From positions 558,001 to 622,000 of the forward strand of contig NZ_PVZV01000006.1 in the NCBI RefSeq assembly GCF_002995495.1: DNA of 64,000 bases. Direction: 5' to 3'. The notes under the pieces were generated by a model. It saw only the letters and a list, made by a program, of their open reading frames with translations. It was not told the DNA's origin and made no database searches. Below are positions 1 to 8,373 of the stretch, piece by piece (position 1 is the first letter of the stretch; the number at the start of each line of letters is the position of its first letter). This DNA is from Actinocorallia populi. Lineage in GTDB: Bacteria > Actinomycetota > Actinomycetes > Streptosporangiales > Streptosporangiaceae. A program made the position numbers and the translations under genes.

Positions 1-109
1 TGCGCGTGCCGGGCCACATGGTCCGACCAGTGGGCTCCACTCCATCCGCTCACCGACATCAAGCCTCCTCGACCCAGACGGAACCCGTTTCCGCCCCTCA
101 TCCTCGCCC

Positions 110-1060
110 ATGGACGCAAGTGATCTCTGTCATCATTTCGGGATGAGTCTTTTCGGGTGGGAGATCTTGCCTTTCCAAGGCATAGGGGGACTACTCGCCA
201 AGCCCATCCTGTTCGGCATGACCCGGCGTGAGATCGACCGGCGGCTTTCGAGGGCACTGGGCGACGCGGTGGGAGAGGTCCGGACCTTTCGCAAGGCCTT
301 CTGGGACACCGGGGTGTGCGACCACTACCTCGAGGGCGACCTGATCCTGTTCTACGACGACGCGGACCGGTTGTACCACCTGGAGATCCACGACGCGGCT
401 CCCGCCCACTACGACGACGTCCTGCTGACCGGCCGCCCCCACGGCAAGGTCGTGGCGGACCTGCGCGGGCGCGGGCACCGGGTGGTCGAGGGCGAGACGG
501 GCTGCGAGGTGCCCGAGGCCGGGTTCAACCTCACCGCGGTGGACGCCGACGACGACTCCCTGGGAGTGGAGTCGGTCGGGGTGTTCCTGCGCAGCCCCGC
601 CGAGAGCCTGATCAGGATGTCCCGGGAGCCGGGCGTCGAGGCGATCACCGAGCACGACCTGGTGTCCGGTGAGGGCACCGGGACGGTGCGGCTCGGGCAG
701 GGCCGGTGGGAGCTGCGCGAACGGCTGGGCCCGGCGCTGCAGAGCGTCCCGTCCTACGGCGGGGCGGCGCAGGACTGGTACTTCGACCACGGCCTGATCC
801 TGAAGTTCGGCGAGGACGAGCGGTTGAGGACGCTGGTCATCAGCTACGTGGGGGCACAGGGCGCGGTGCGGTTTCGCGACGTGCCCCTGCTGGACCGCCC
901 CTATGCGGAGGTCGTGGCGGACCTGGCGGCGCTGGGCGTGGCGGTCGAGCCGGGAGAGCTGTGCGGCAGGGTGCCGGAGCACGGGTTCACGTTGTCGTTG
1001 ATGGGGCGCCAGAACCCGGCGATGCCGGTCTCCGCGGTCGTGTTCCAGCAGCGTTCATAA
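110..1060 (+). CDS. Unknown protein with an internally duplicated domain
   Basis: I do not recognise a named family. The 316-residue protein is soluble: no signal peptide or membrane segment is visible. It contains two copies of a module of about 95 residues. Copy one (about residues 70-165) runs from YLEGDLILFYDDADRLYHLE through a VVADLRGRGHRV segment to CEVPEAGFNLTAVD. Copy two (about 225-314) runs from WYFDHGLILKFGEDERLRTL through VVADLAALGVAV to GRVPEHGFTLSLM. Shared positions are the hydrophobic-D/E-R-L strand, the VVADL helix and a [EH]xGF turn before the last strand. The start is uncertain: ATG at 110 and in-frame ATG at 143 both lack a clear ribosome site. The gene stands alone; the chitinase promoter follows it. 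The domain could be a small-ligand or immunity-type fold, but nothing in the sequence shows a function. Confidence 0.7.
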   Translation: MDASDLCHHFGMSLFGWEILPFQGIGGLLAKPILFGMTRREIDRRLSRALGDAVGEVRTFRKAFWDTGVCDHYLEGDLILFYDDADRLYHLEIHDAAPAHYDDVLLTGRPHGKVVADLRGRGHRVVEGETGCEVPEAGFNLTAVDADDDSLGVESVGVFLRSPAESLIRMSREPGVEAITEHDLVSGEGTGTVRLGQGRWELRERLGPALQSVPSYGGAAQDWYFDHGLILKFGEDERLRTLVISYVGAQGAVRFRDVPLLDRPYAEVVADLAALGVAVEPGELCGRVPEHGFTLSLMGRQNPAMPVSAVVFQQRS

Positions 1061-1064
1061 CATA

Positions 1065-1083
1065 TTGATCTTTGTCTTGATCT
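1065..1083. promoter_or_regulatory. Direct-repeat pair upstream of the first chitinase
   Basis: Two identical TTGATCT heptamers lie 12 bp apart (1065-1071 and 1077-1083), about 80 bp before the chitinase start. Streptomyces chitinase promoters are known to carry paired 12-bp direct repeats that mediate chitin induction and glucose repression. The heptamer here differs from the classic TGGTCNAGACC element, so regulatory equivalence is only an inference. The second chitinase gene lacks it. Confidence 0.35.
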
Positions 1084-1160
1084 AGCCCGAGTTTCGGTGT
1101 TGTGCCGGATGGGTAGTGCTTTACGCTTAGGCGCGTTTCTGTTCGTGACTGAGGAGTCGC

Positions 1161-2198
1161 ATGAGGCGCGCAGGTCTGGTCGTCGGCATCGCCGCCGGAG
1201 TCGTGGCAGTGGGTGTCGGCGCGGGAGTCCTCGTGGCGACCGGATCGGACGGGGAGAAGCCCGGGACCTCGGCCATGCCCGTGCCGACGCTGAGCATCCC
1301 CGGCGTACCGCTGAACCCGGGCGCCTCCGGCGGGAGCAGCACCGCGACGGCTTACCTGCACCTGGGCTGGGGAAGCCCGCCGAAGGTGCAGAAGGTGATG
1401 AAGGCGACGGGGCTCAAGTCGTTCACGATGGCCTTCGTCCTCTCCGACGGCGGCTGCAACCCCGCCTGGGACGGCAACCGCCCCCTCCGGGGCGGTGTGG
1501 ACGCGCGGACGATCTCGCAGATCAAGGCGGCGGGCGGCAGCGTCCAGATCTCCTTCGGCGGCTGGTCCGGCCGCAAACTCGGCCCCGCCTGCTCCAGCCC
1601 CGAGGACTACGCCGCCGCCGTGCAGAAGGTCGTCAAGGCCTACCGCCCGGCCGCGCTCGACTTCGACATGGAGAACGACGAGCTGAAGGACGCAGCGGTC
1701 CAGGACCGCATCCTGCGCGGCCTGAAGATCGTGGAGCGCAAGAACCCCGGCCTGCGGGTCATCATCACGATGAGCACCGGCAAGAACGGCCCCGACCAGT
1801 GGGGGCTGCGGCTCATCCGGCAGGCCAAGGCGCTCGGCGTGAAAGTCGACAACTACACGATCATGCCGTTCAACTTCAACGGCTCCGACACGCGCGCCGA
1901 CACGATCCGCGCCGCCCAGGGGCTGAAGCGCGCCCTGGTCTCCGTGCGGGGCTGGAACGACCGCACCGCCTACCGTCACATGGGCATCTCCGGCATGAAC
2001 GGCCACTCCGACGACAAGGAGGTGACCACGCCCGCGACCTGGAAGGCGATCCGCGACTGGTCCTCCGACCGCGGCCTGGGCCGCCTGGCCTTCTGGTCGG
2101 TCAACCGCGACCGCCCCTGCCCCGGCAACGTCAGGACCACCTGCAGCGGCGTCCGCCAGGACCCCTGGCAGTTCACGCGCATCACTGCGGGCTTCTGA
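1161..2198 (+). CDS. Secreted GH18-type chitinase, catalytic domain only
   Basis: Predicted exported glycoside hydrolase family 18 enzyme acting on chitin or related N-acetylglucosamine polymers. The 345-residue protein opens with MRR and a hydrophobic segment (about residues 4-27), a signal peptide or anchor, followed by a Pro/Ser/Gly-rich linker to about residue 58. The catalytic barrel follows: SFGG motif at S131-G134 and the DxDxE catalytic signature at D167, D169 and E171, where E171 is the expected acid/base. The first Asp of the longer DGxDxDxE signature is not present. C-terminal FWSVNRDR is typical of bacterial GH18. The start at 1161 has GAGGAG 6-10 bases upstream. A tandem paralogue follows at 2289, with long stretches identical even at synonymous sites. 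It differs by lacking the FnIII module. Confidence 0.85.
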   Translation: MRRAGLVVGIAAGVVAVGVGAGVLVATGSDGEKPGTSAMPVPTLSIPGVPLNPGASGGSSTATAYLHLGWGSPPKVQKVMKATGLKSFTMAFVLSDGGCNPAWDGNRPLRGGVDARTISQIKAAGGSVQISFGGWSGRKLGPACSSPEDYAAAVQKVVKAYRPAALDFDMENDELKDAAVQDRILRGLKIVERKNPGLRVIITMSTGKNGPDQWGLRLIRQAKALGVKVDNYTIMPFNFNGSDTRADTIRAAQGLKRALVSVRGWNDRTAYRHMGISGMNGHSDDKEVTTPATWKAIRDWSSDRGLGRLAFWSVNRDRPCPGNVRTTCSGVRQDPWQFTRITAGF

Positions 2199-2288
2199 GC
2201 ATCGTCTCGGCGGCCCGGCGTTCCCCAGCTGCCGGAAAAGTGCATGTGCTCTACGCTTATGAGGCTCTTTTCCTTCTCGAGGAGTCGC

Positions 2289-3638
2289 ATGAGGCGCGTT
2301 GATCTGGGCATCGGAGTCGTCGCCGGGATCGTGGCCGGAGGCATCGGCGCGGGAGCCGTCGTCGCGCTCACAGCGGACGACCGGGAGCCCGGCAAGAAGA
2401 ACGGCACCTCGGTGGCCGCCTCGAGGACTCCGCAGCCGGGGCCGTCCGCGACGGGCCTGGACCAGTCCGCGCTGCCGCAGCAGACCGAGAAGAGCGCACG
2501 GCCGAAGCCGCCGGCCATGCCCGTGACGACGGCGGACACCTCGAGCGTGTCGCTGAAGTGGGGCGCCTCCGGCGGAAACCACATCACCGGCTACCGGGTG
2601 TACGACGGGACGAGGCTTCTGGCCACCGCCAAGGGCGACAAGCTGCGGATCAAGGGCCTGAAAGCGTGCCGGACATACCGGCTGGAAGTCGTCGCGTTCA
2701 ACCCGCAGGGCGAGTCCGAGCGCAGGACCGTCCAGGTGAAGACGCGCGGCTGCACGCCATCGACGTCGGGGAATCCGATGGCCACGGCGTACCTTCACCT
2801 GGGCTGGGGGCGCCCGCCGGAGGTGAAGACGGTGATGGACGCGACCGGCATCCGGTCGTTCACGATGGCCTTCGTCCTCTCCGACGGCGGCTGCAACCCC
2901 GCGTGGGACGGCGACCGCCCGCTTCAAGGCGGTGTGGACGCGCGGACGATCTCGCAGATCAAGGCGGCGGGCGGCAGCGTCCAGATCTCCTTCGGCGGCT
3001 GGTCCGGCCGCAAACTCGGCCCCGCCTGCTCCAGCCCCGAGGACTACGCCGCCGCGGTGCAGAAGGTCATCGACGCGCACGGCCCCGCCGCCGTCGACTT
3101 CGACGTGGAGAACACCGACGAACTGCAGAACGCCGCCGTCCAGGACCGCATCCTGCGCGGCCTGAAGATCGTGAAGGGACGCAACCCCGGCGTCCGGGTC
3201 ATCGTCACGATGAGCACCGCCAAGAACGGCCCCGACCAGTGGGGGCTGCGGCTCATCCGGCAGGCCAAGGCCCTCGGCGTGGACATCGACAACTACACGA
3301 TCATGCCGTTCAACTTCAACGGCACCGACCTGCGCGCCGACACCATCGCCGCCGCCGAAGGCCTCAAGAACGCCCTGACGTCGACGTGGGGCTGGAGTGA
3401 CCGGACGGCCTACAGCCGGATGGGCATCTCCGGCATGAACGGCCACTCCGACCAGAAGGAGGTGACCACGCCCGCGACCTGGAAGGCGATCCGCGACTGG
3501 TCCTCCGACCGCGGCCTGGGCCGCCTGGCCTTCTGGTCGGTCAACCGCGACCGCCCCTGCCCCGGCGACGTCGTCTCCACCTGCAGCGGCGTCGACCAGG
3601 ACCCCTGGCAGTTCACCCGCATCACCGCCGGCTTCTGA
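2289..3638 (+). CDS. Secreted GH18-type chitinase with FnIII domain
   Basis: Tandem paralogue of the preceding gene: 449 residues with signal or anchor segment (about 5-28), a linker, a fibronectin type III module (about 75-158, with typical VSLKWGASGGNHITGYRVY strands) and a GH18 catalytic domain (about 165-449). SFGG begins at S234; the catalytic DxDxE is D270, D272, E274. FnIII modules in bacterial chitinases commonly space or aid binding to insoluble polymer. I chose ATG 2289 over an upstream in-frame ATG at 2244 because it sits behind GAGGAG and matches the context of the first gene exactly (GAGGAGTCGCATGAGGCGC in both). A TGCTyTACGCTTA block 37-39 bp before both starts suggests a duplicated promoter. 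Probably transcribed separately, since 90 bp separate the genes. Confidence 0.87.
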   Translation: MRRVDLGIGVVAGIVAGGIGAGAVVALTADDREPGKKNGTSVAASRTPQPGPSATGLDQSALPQQTEKSARPKPPAMPVTTADTSSVSLKWGASGGNHITGYRVYDGTRLLATAKGDKLRIKGLKACRTYRLEVVAFNPQGESERRTVQVKTRGCTPSTSGNPMATAYLHLGWGRPPEVKTVMDATGIRSFTMAFVLSDGGCNPAWDGDRPLQGGVDARTISQIKAAGGSVQISFGGWSGRKLGPACSSPEDYAAAVQKVIDAHGPAAVDFDVENTDELQNAAVQDRILRGLKIVKGRNPGVRVIVTMSTAKNGPDQWGLRLIRQAKALGVDIDNYTIMPFNFNGTDLRADTIAAAEGLKNALTSTWGWSDRTAYSRMGISGMNGHSDQKEVTTPATWKAIRDWSSDRGLGRLAFWSVNRDRPCPGDVVSTCSGVDQDPWQFTRITAGF

Positions 3639-3654
3639 CCCCGCGACCGTACCG

Positions 3655-3693
3655 CCGGACGGCCTGGAGGAGCATCGGTCTCCCGGCGTCCGG
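3655..3693. terminator. Possible bidirectional terminator hairpin
   Basis: CCGGACG (3655-3661) pairs with CGTCCGG (3687-3693), with a nested GGAG/CTCC pair inside. It sits between the convergent chitinase and alpha/beta hydrolase genes. There is no U-run, as is common in high-GC actinobacteria. Confidence 0.35.
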
Positions 3694-4572
3694 TCACCCG
3701 GCCGTGTGGGCGAGGACGGCGGTGGCCAGCTCCTCGTGCGTCTCCGGCGGCAGCGTGTGGCCCATGCCCGCCACGATCATCAGCCGCGCGCCCGGGATCT
3801 GCTCGGCGATGACCGCGCCGTGGCCCGGCTTGACCGGCTCGTGGGAGCCCTCGATGACCAGCGTGGGCGCCTTCACCTGGTCCAGCACGCCCGCCGGCTC
3901 GAAGTCGGGGTCGGTCATCGCGGCCATCCGGTGGTGGGCCGCCGCGGACAGGTCGCGGGCCCGGTCGTGGATCCGCTCCTGCAGCCGGCGTGCCGCGTCC
4001 TCGTCGAACGGCAGCCCGGTGCCGTGCAGCACGCGCTGCTCGGCGATCATGCCGTTGATCCGGGCGCGCCGGTCCTCCGGCGGCGGTGCGGTCATCAGCG
4101 CGCGGTAGAAGGCCACGAACTCCGGCGCCGGTTCGGGCAGGCTCCCCTCCGGCTGCGGCTGCCCGGTCAGTGCCCGCATGAGCACCTGGCCTTCGCCGCC
4201 GCCGAGCGGCGAGGAGGCGATGACGGTCAGCGAGCGCACCCGTTCGGGCCGTTCGACGGCGATGAACTGGCCGAGCAGCCCGCCCGCCGAATGGCCGACC
4301 AGGTGCGCGCTCGCCAGGCCGTGGGCGTCCATCACGCGGTACACGTCGTCCTTGATGTCGTGCCACGAGTACGGCTCCGCCTCGAAGTCGACGGTGTCCG
4401 ACATGCCGGTGTCGCGATGGTCGTACCGGATCACCCGGCGGCCTCCGGCGGCCAGGCGGCCGACGAACTCGTCCGGCCACAGGACGCCCTGCGACATCGA
4501 ACCCATGATCAACAGGATCGGCGCATCCGTCTCGGCGCCGAACTCCTCGCTCCAGATGTTCACGTTGTGCAT
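3694..4572 (-). CDS. Alpha/beta hydrolase
   Basis: A 292-residue alpha/beta-hydrolase fold enzyme without a signal peptide, so cytoplasmic. The nucleophile elbow is GHSAGG with Ser95; the C-terminal GMGHTLPP carries the predicted catalytic His272; the N-terminal GSMSQGVLWPDEF loop supplies the oxyanion region, and YDHRDTGMSD is the usual motif after strand 4. Sequence style is that of the small esterase/aclacinomycin-methylesterase-like group, but substrate cannot be read from sequence. It follows the LuxR-type regulator at 4576 by only 3 bp on the same strand, so the two are surely cotranscribed and the hydrolase is a likely product of that regulatory unit. Confidence 0.85.
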   Translation of the reverse strand: MHNVNIWSEEFGAETDAPILLIMGSMSQGVLWPDEFVGRLAAGGRRVIRYDHRDTGMSDTVDFEAEPYSWHDIKDDVYRVMDAHGLASAHLVGHSAGGLLGQFIAVERPERVRSLTVIASSPLGGGEGQVLMRALTGQPQPEGSLPEPAPEFVAFYRALMTAPPPEDRRARINGMIAEQRVLHGTGLPFDEDAARRLQERIHDRARDLSAAAHHRMAAMTDPDFEPAGVLDQVKAPTLVIEGSHEPVKPGHGAVIAEQIPGARLMIVAGMGHTLPPETHEELATAVLAHTAG

Positions 4573-4575
4573 GCC

Positions 4576-7284
4576 TCAGAGCATGCCGCCTTCCGCCACC
4601 GGTGCCTTCTGTAGAACTACCAGTCGCGCGAGATCCGTACGGGAGCCGATGCCCAGCTTCCGGTAGATCTTGTAGAGGTGGTACTCGACCGTGCGGGGGC
4701 TCAGGAAGAGCTGAGCGGCGATCTGCTTGCTCGACGATCCGTCGGCGACCAGGCCCGCGATGCGCTGCTCCTGCGGGGTCAGCGCGTCCAGTGCGGCGGG
4801 GGGCGGGGCCTGCCCGCTCTCGCCCGCCGCCCGCAGCTCGTCCTGCGCGCGGCGGGCCCACGGCCGCGCGCCCGCCCGTTCGAACGTCTCCCACGCCGTT
4901 CGCAGGTGTGCCCGCGCCTCACCCGGCCGCTGCGCGCGACGCAGGCGTTCACCCAGCAGCAGGGCCGTCCTGGCCGCCTCGAACGGGTTGGTATGCAGCC
5001 GCAGCGCCTCGCCGAAAGCGTCCTCGGACGAGTCGACCAGGCCCCGGCAGCGGGCCAGTAGGGCACGAGATTCAGGGGTCGTGGCGTGCGCCGAAGAGCG
5101 TTCGTACGCGGCCAGCACGGCCCGCGCGCCCGCCTCGTCCCCCGCGCCCACGGCGGCCTCGACGCGGTCCGGCGCCGTCCGCCACACCACGGCCGGATGC
5201 CCGGCGCCCGGTCCCGCAGCGGCGATGGCCTCGAACCGGTCGTGTGCCGCCGCGTAGCGCCCCAGACACAGATCGAGGAGGGCCAGCGCGTACGCGGCGA
5301 CCGCCGCCCGCAAACCCACCCGATGCGGCACGGCGATGGCCAGCGCCTCTCGTGCCTGCCGTTCGCAGGTCTCCTCCTCGCCTCGCAGTGCAGCCAGCGC
5401 CGCCAGGTTGGCCAGGTGCGCGGCCACCGTGTTCTCGTATCCGGCCTCGCGGGCCAGTCCCAGCCCTTCCTCGGAGACGGCCTGGCTGGCGTCCAGCCGC
5501 CCGGCGATGCGCTCGGCCGTCGCCACGAACTCCAGCACGACGGGCAGCTGTCCGGTCATCCCCGACACCCTGGCCACCCGTCCCGCCCGGTCGGCCATCT
5601 CGGCCGCCAGATCCGGCTCGCCCAGCTGGCTGGCCGCGGCCGCCGCCCACAGGTACTCCGCCGCGTCCCCCAGCTCGCCGACCCGAGCCAGCGCCCGCCG
5701 CAGCAGGCCGGGCCCGGCGGCGTCGCCGTCCAGCGCCAGCCCGATCCCGGCCACCGTGTCCCGCAGGAACCCCTCGGGGTGGGCCGCAGCCCTGCGCCCG
5801 AGCCCGACGATGGCCGCCGTGTCGCCGACATACGAGGCGGCCTCCACGGCATCGGCCAGCATGTCCAGGCTGTCGCCTTCCGCGAGGATCCGTACGGCCT
5901 CGGCGGCGCTGCCCGAGTTCAGCTCGAACCGGCCGCGGAGCCGGGCGATCTCCATGGCGAGGCCGGCGTCCACGCCGGCCTGTTCGCGCGCCTCGCCCAG
6001 CAGCGACTCCGCCAGTCCCGGGCGGCCGCCGAGCCAGGCCGCGCCGGCGGCGTCCTTCAGGCGGACGGCCCGGTCACGCGGCCGGGGGGTCAGTTCGGCG
6101 GCCCTGGCGAGAGCCGTCGCGGCATCGCCGTACCCGCCGCGGTCGCGCGCCCGCTCCGCGGCGGCCACCAGCGCGGCGGCGACCCGCTCGTCCTGGCCCA
6201 CGGCGGCTCCGGCCAGGTGCCAGGCGCGGCGCTCCCCCTCGGACAGCTCCGCCAGCACGGCATGGACCCGGCGGACGTCGGCGGGAGCGGCCGCCTCGTA
6301 CGCCGCCGACCGGATGAGCGGATGGCGGAAGCGCACACGGGTGCCCGAGATCTCGGCCAGCCCCGACTTCTCCAGCTCCGCCAGCGCCCTTCGCCCGTCC
6401 AGGGTTCCGGCGTTCTCACCGGGCCGTACCGCCTGCTCGGCGGACAACCGGTCGGTGGCGCGCAGGACCAGATCGAGGTCGGCCTCCACCGCGGCGACCA
6501 GGGCGAGCAGCCGGGCGGGGGCCGACAACGCGCCCACCCGGTCGCCGAAGAGGCGGGCACCGCCGGGCAGCGGGTCGGGCAGCGGTTCACGTCCGGTGAG
6601 CTGGGCGGGCGTCAGGCGGGCGGCGATCTCGCCCAGGGCGAGCGGGTTGGCACGGGTCGACGCGATGAGTTCCCGCGCCACGCGGGAGGGCGGCACACCG
6701 TAACGGGACTCCAGCAGTTCGGCCGCCGCGGACTCGGACAGGCCGCGTACGTCCACCGCCAGCGGCACGCCCTTGACCGGAGCGTCGCCGCGCACGGCGA
6801 ACAACATCGCGATCCGCTCCGTCCCCAGCCGTCTGGCGGCGAACAGCAACGCGTCGGCCGAGGCCCGGTCGACCCACTGGAAGTCGTCGACCACGCAGAC
6901 CAGCCCTTCCGGCGCGGCGGCCTCGGCCAGCAGCGAGAGCACGCCCGCGCCCAGCAGGAACCGGTCTCCGACACCGCCCGCGGCGAGCCCGAGGGCCGCG
7001 CGCACGGCGTCGCGCTGCGGGTCTGGCAGTTCGTCGAGCGAACCTGTCACCGGCCGCAACATCTGGTGCAGCGCCGCGAACGCGAGGTCGGACTCGGACT
7101 CGACGCCGGTGGCCCGCAACACGCGCATCGCGCCGCCTCGCACGGCCGCCGCGTCGAGCAGGGCTGTCTTGCCCGCGCCCGCCTCGCCCCGCAGCACCAC
7201 CGCGCCGCCGGAGCCGTCGCGAGCCCGCGCGATCACCTCGTCGAGAGCCTTGATTTCCGCAGATCTGCCATAAAGCACAAACAT
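4576..7284 (-). CDS. LAL-type LuxR family ATPase transcription regulator
   Basis: A 902-residue large ATP-binding regulator of the LuxR family. The N-terminal AAA/NTPase region has Walker A GEAGAGKT at residues 33-40 and Walker B-like LVCVVDDFQWVD near 130. The middle is a long Ala-rich alpha-helical, TPR-like sensor region. The C-terminus carries a LuxR helix-turn-helix (about 830-890: LTPQEQRIAGLVADGSSSKQ and SPRTVEYHLYKIYRKLGI). Such proteins are usually activators whose DNA binding is gated by ATP and an inducer. The gene lies 3 bp upstream of the alpha/beta hydrolase. Start MFVLYGRSAEI is the conserved beginning of this family. A paralogue of similar length is at 45603. Confidence 0.93.
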   Translation of the reverse strand: MFVLYGRSAEIKALDEVIARARDGSGGAVVLRGEAGAGKTALLDAAAVRGGAMRVLRATGVESESDLAFAALHQMLRPVTGSLDELPDPQRDAVRAALGLAAGGVGDRFLLGAGVLSLLAEAAAPEGLVCVVDDFQWVDRASADALLFAARRLGTERIAMLFAVRGDAPVKGVPLAVDVRGLSESAAAELLESRYGVPPSRVARELIASTRANPLALGEIAARLTPAQLTGREPLPDPLPGGARLFGDRVGALSAPARLLALVAAVEADLDLVLRATDRLSAEQAVRPGENAGTLDGRRALAELEKSGLAEISGTRVRFRHPLIRSAAYEAAAPADVRRVHAVLAELSEGERRAWHLAGAAVGQDERVAAALVAAAERARDRGGYGDAATALARAAELTPRPRDRAVRLKDAAGAAWLGGRPGLAESLLGEAREQAGVDAGLAMEIARLRGRFELNSGSAAEAVRILAEGDSLDMLADAVEAASYVGDTAAIVGLGRRAAAHPEGFLRDTVAGIGLALDGDAAGPGLLRRALARVGELGDAAEYLWAAAAASQLGEPDLAAEMADRAGRVARVSGMTGQLPVVLEFVATAERIAGRLDASQAVSEEGLGLAREAGYENTVAAHLANLAALAALRGEEETCERQAREALAIAVPHRVGLRAAVAAYALALLDLCLGRYAAAHDRFEAIAAAGPGAGHPAVVWRTAPDRVEAAVGAGDEAGARAVLAAYERSSAHATTPESRALLARCRGLVDSSEDAFGEALRLHTNPFEAARTALLLGERLRRAQRPGEARAHLRTAWETFERAGARPWARRAQDELRAAGESGQAPPPAALDALTPQEQRIAGLVADGSSSKQIAAQLFLSPRTVEYHLYKIYRKLGIGSRTDLARLVVLQKAPVAEGGML

Positions 7285-7351
7285 CCACTGTAGGAGGCGT
7301 CCGAGCCGCTCCGCCCCGGGGAGCCGCTCCTCGCGGACGGCCGGTTCGCGG

Positions 7352-8311
7352 TCATGACGTCCGTATGGCGCGCAGGCAGCGTTCGGCCTGGGCGCGCAGG
7401 GCGTCGGAGAGTTCCGGAGGACCGTCGGCGAGGGTGAAGCCGACGTCGATCGAAGTGATCATCCACACGAGGTTCGAGGGGGTGTCGGCGCCGACGTGCA
7501 GGAGGCAGGTGTGCTCGTCCACCGCTTCCAGGACGCCCGTGCCGGGCCAGACGCGTTCGGCCAGCGCCTCGGCCGGTTCGTGCAGGATGACGGTCGCCTG
7601 GAAGGGCCAGGCGCGGGTGGACAGGCGGTGGGCCAGGTACGTGGCGAAGTCGCCGTTCGGGGGCGGCCTGGGGGTGAAACGCGGGCCGGCGGGGGTGCGC
7701 GGCTCCAGCCTGTCCACGCGGAAGGTGCGCCAGTCGTCGCGGTCGGGGTCCCAGGCGACGAGGTACCAGTGGCGGCCGAAGTTGACGAGGCCGTGCGGCT
7801 CGACCGAGCGGACCGTCGGGCCGCCGCGGGGGCTGGTGTAGTCGAAGCGCAGCCGTTCGCGGCGGCGGCAAGCCTCGGCGACGGCCATCAGGGTGTCGGG
7901 GTCGACGGCGGGTCCGGCGGGGCCGACCCGGATGGTCGCGGTGTGCAGGGTCCGGACGCGCTGGCGCAGCCGGGGCGGCAGGACCTGCTCGAGCTTGGTC
8001 AGGGCGCGCAGCGACGTCTCCTCGATCCCCGCGACCGAACCGCCCGCGGCCGTGCGCAGCCCGACGGCCACGGCGACGGCCTCCTCGTCGTCCAGGAGCA
8101 GCGGAGGCAGCGACGCGCCCGCGCCCAGCCGGTATCCGGCGGCACCCTGCGTGGCGTGCACCGGATAACCGAGGTCGCGCAGCCGCTCGACGTCGCGGCG
8201 GATCGTGCGGGTGGTGACGCCCAGGCGTTCGGCCAGCTCGGTGCCGGGCCATTCGCGCGGGGTCTGCAGCAGGGAGAGCAGCCCCAGGAGCCGGGTCGAG
8301 GTCTTCGTCAT
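7352..8311 (-). CDS. WYL-domain transcription regulator (YafY/DeoR type)
   Basis: 319 residues. The N-terminal winged helix (about 8-60: [20 protein letters not shown] and [18 protein letters not shown]) is followed by a WYL ligand-sensing domain around residues 145-215 with the name-giving HWYLVAWD, and a C-terminal extension. These actinobacterial regulators commonly act as repressors or activators of an adjacent gene, with WYL binding a nucleotide-like or nucleic-acid ligand. It is divergent from the epoxide hydrolase at 8374, separated by 62 bp that hold an 8-bp-arm palindrome. That arrangement predicts autoregulation and control of the hydrolase. Confidence 0.9.
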   Translation of the reverse strand: MTKTSTRLLGLLSLLQTPREWPGTELAERLGVTTRTIRRDVERLRDLGYPVHATQGAAGYRLGAGASLPPLLLDDEEAVAVAVGLRTAAGGSVAGIEETSLRALTKLEQVLPPRLRQRVRTLHTATIRVGPAGPAVDPDTLMAVAEACRRRERLRFDYTSPRGGPTVRSVEPHGLVNFGRHWYLVAWDPDRDDWRTFRVDRLEPRTPAGPRFTPRPPPNGDFATYLAHRLSTRAWPFQATVILHEPAEALAERVWPGTGVLEAVDEHTCLLHVGADTPSNLVWMITSIDVGFTLADGPPELSDALRAQAERCLRAIRTS

Positions 8312-8329
8312 GCCTTTCAGATTGCGTTC

Positions 8330-8356
8330 CGCTTAGGACTGGTTCTGCCCTAAGCG
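8330..8356. promoter_or_regulatory. Palindromic operator between WYL regulator and epoxide hydrolase
   Basis: Perfect inverted repeat CGCTTAGG (8330-8337) and CCTAAGCG (8349-8356) with an 11-bp spacer, centred in the 62-bp divergent intergenic region. Position and symmetry suggest the binding site of the WYL regulator encoded at 7352-8311; this is inference. Confidence 0.6.
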
Positions 8357-8373
8357 CTCTCTATGTTTCCGGC

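Noticed and set aside
987-3446. An 819-codon minus-strand open frame opposite both chitinase genes.
   Set aside because: It is a GC-bias shadow: composition is that of antisense, and the plus-strand chitinases have domains, catalytic motifs and ribosome sites.
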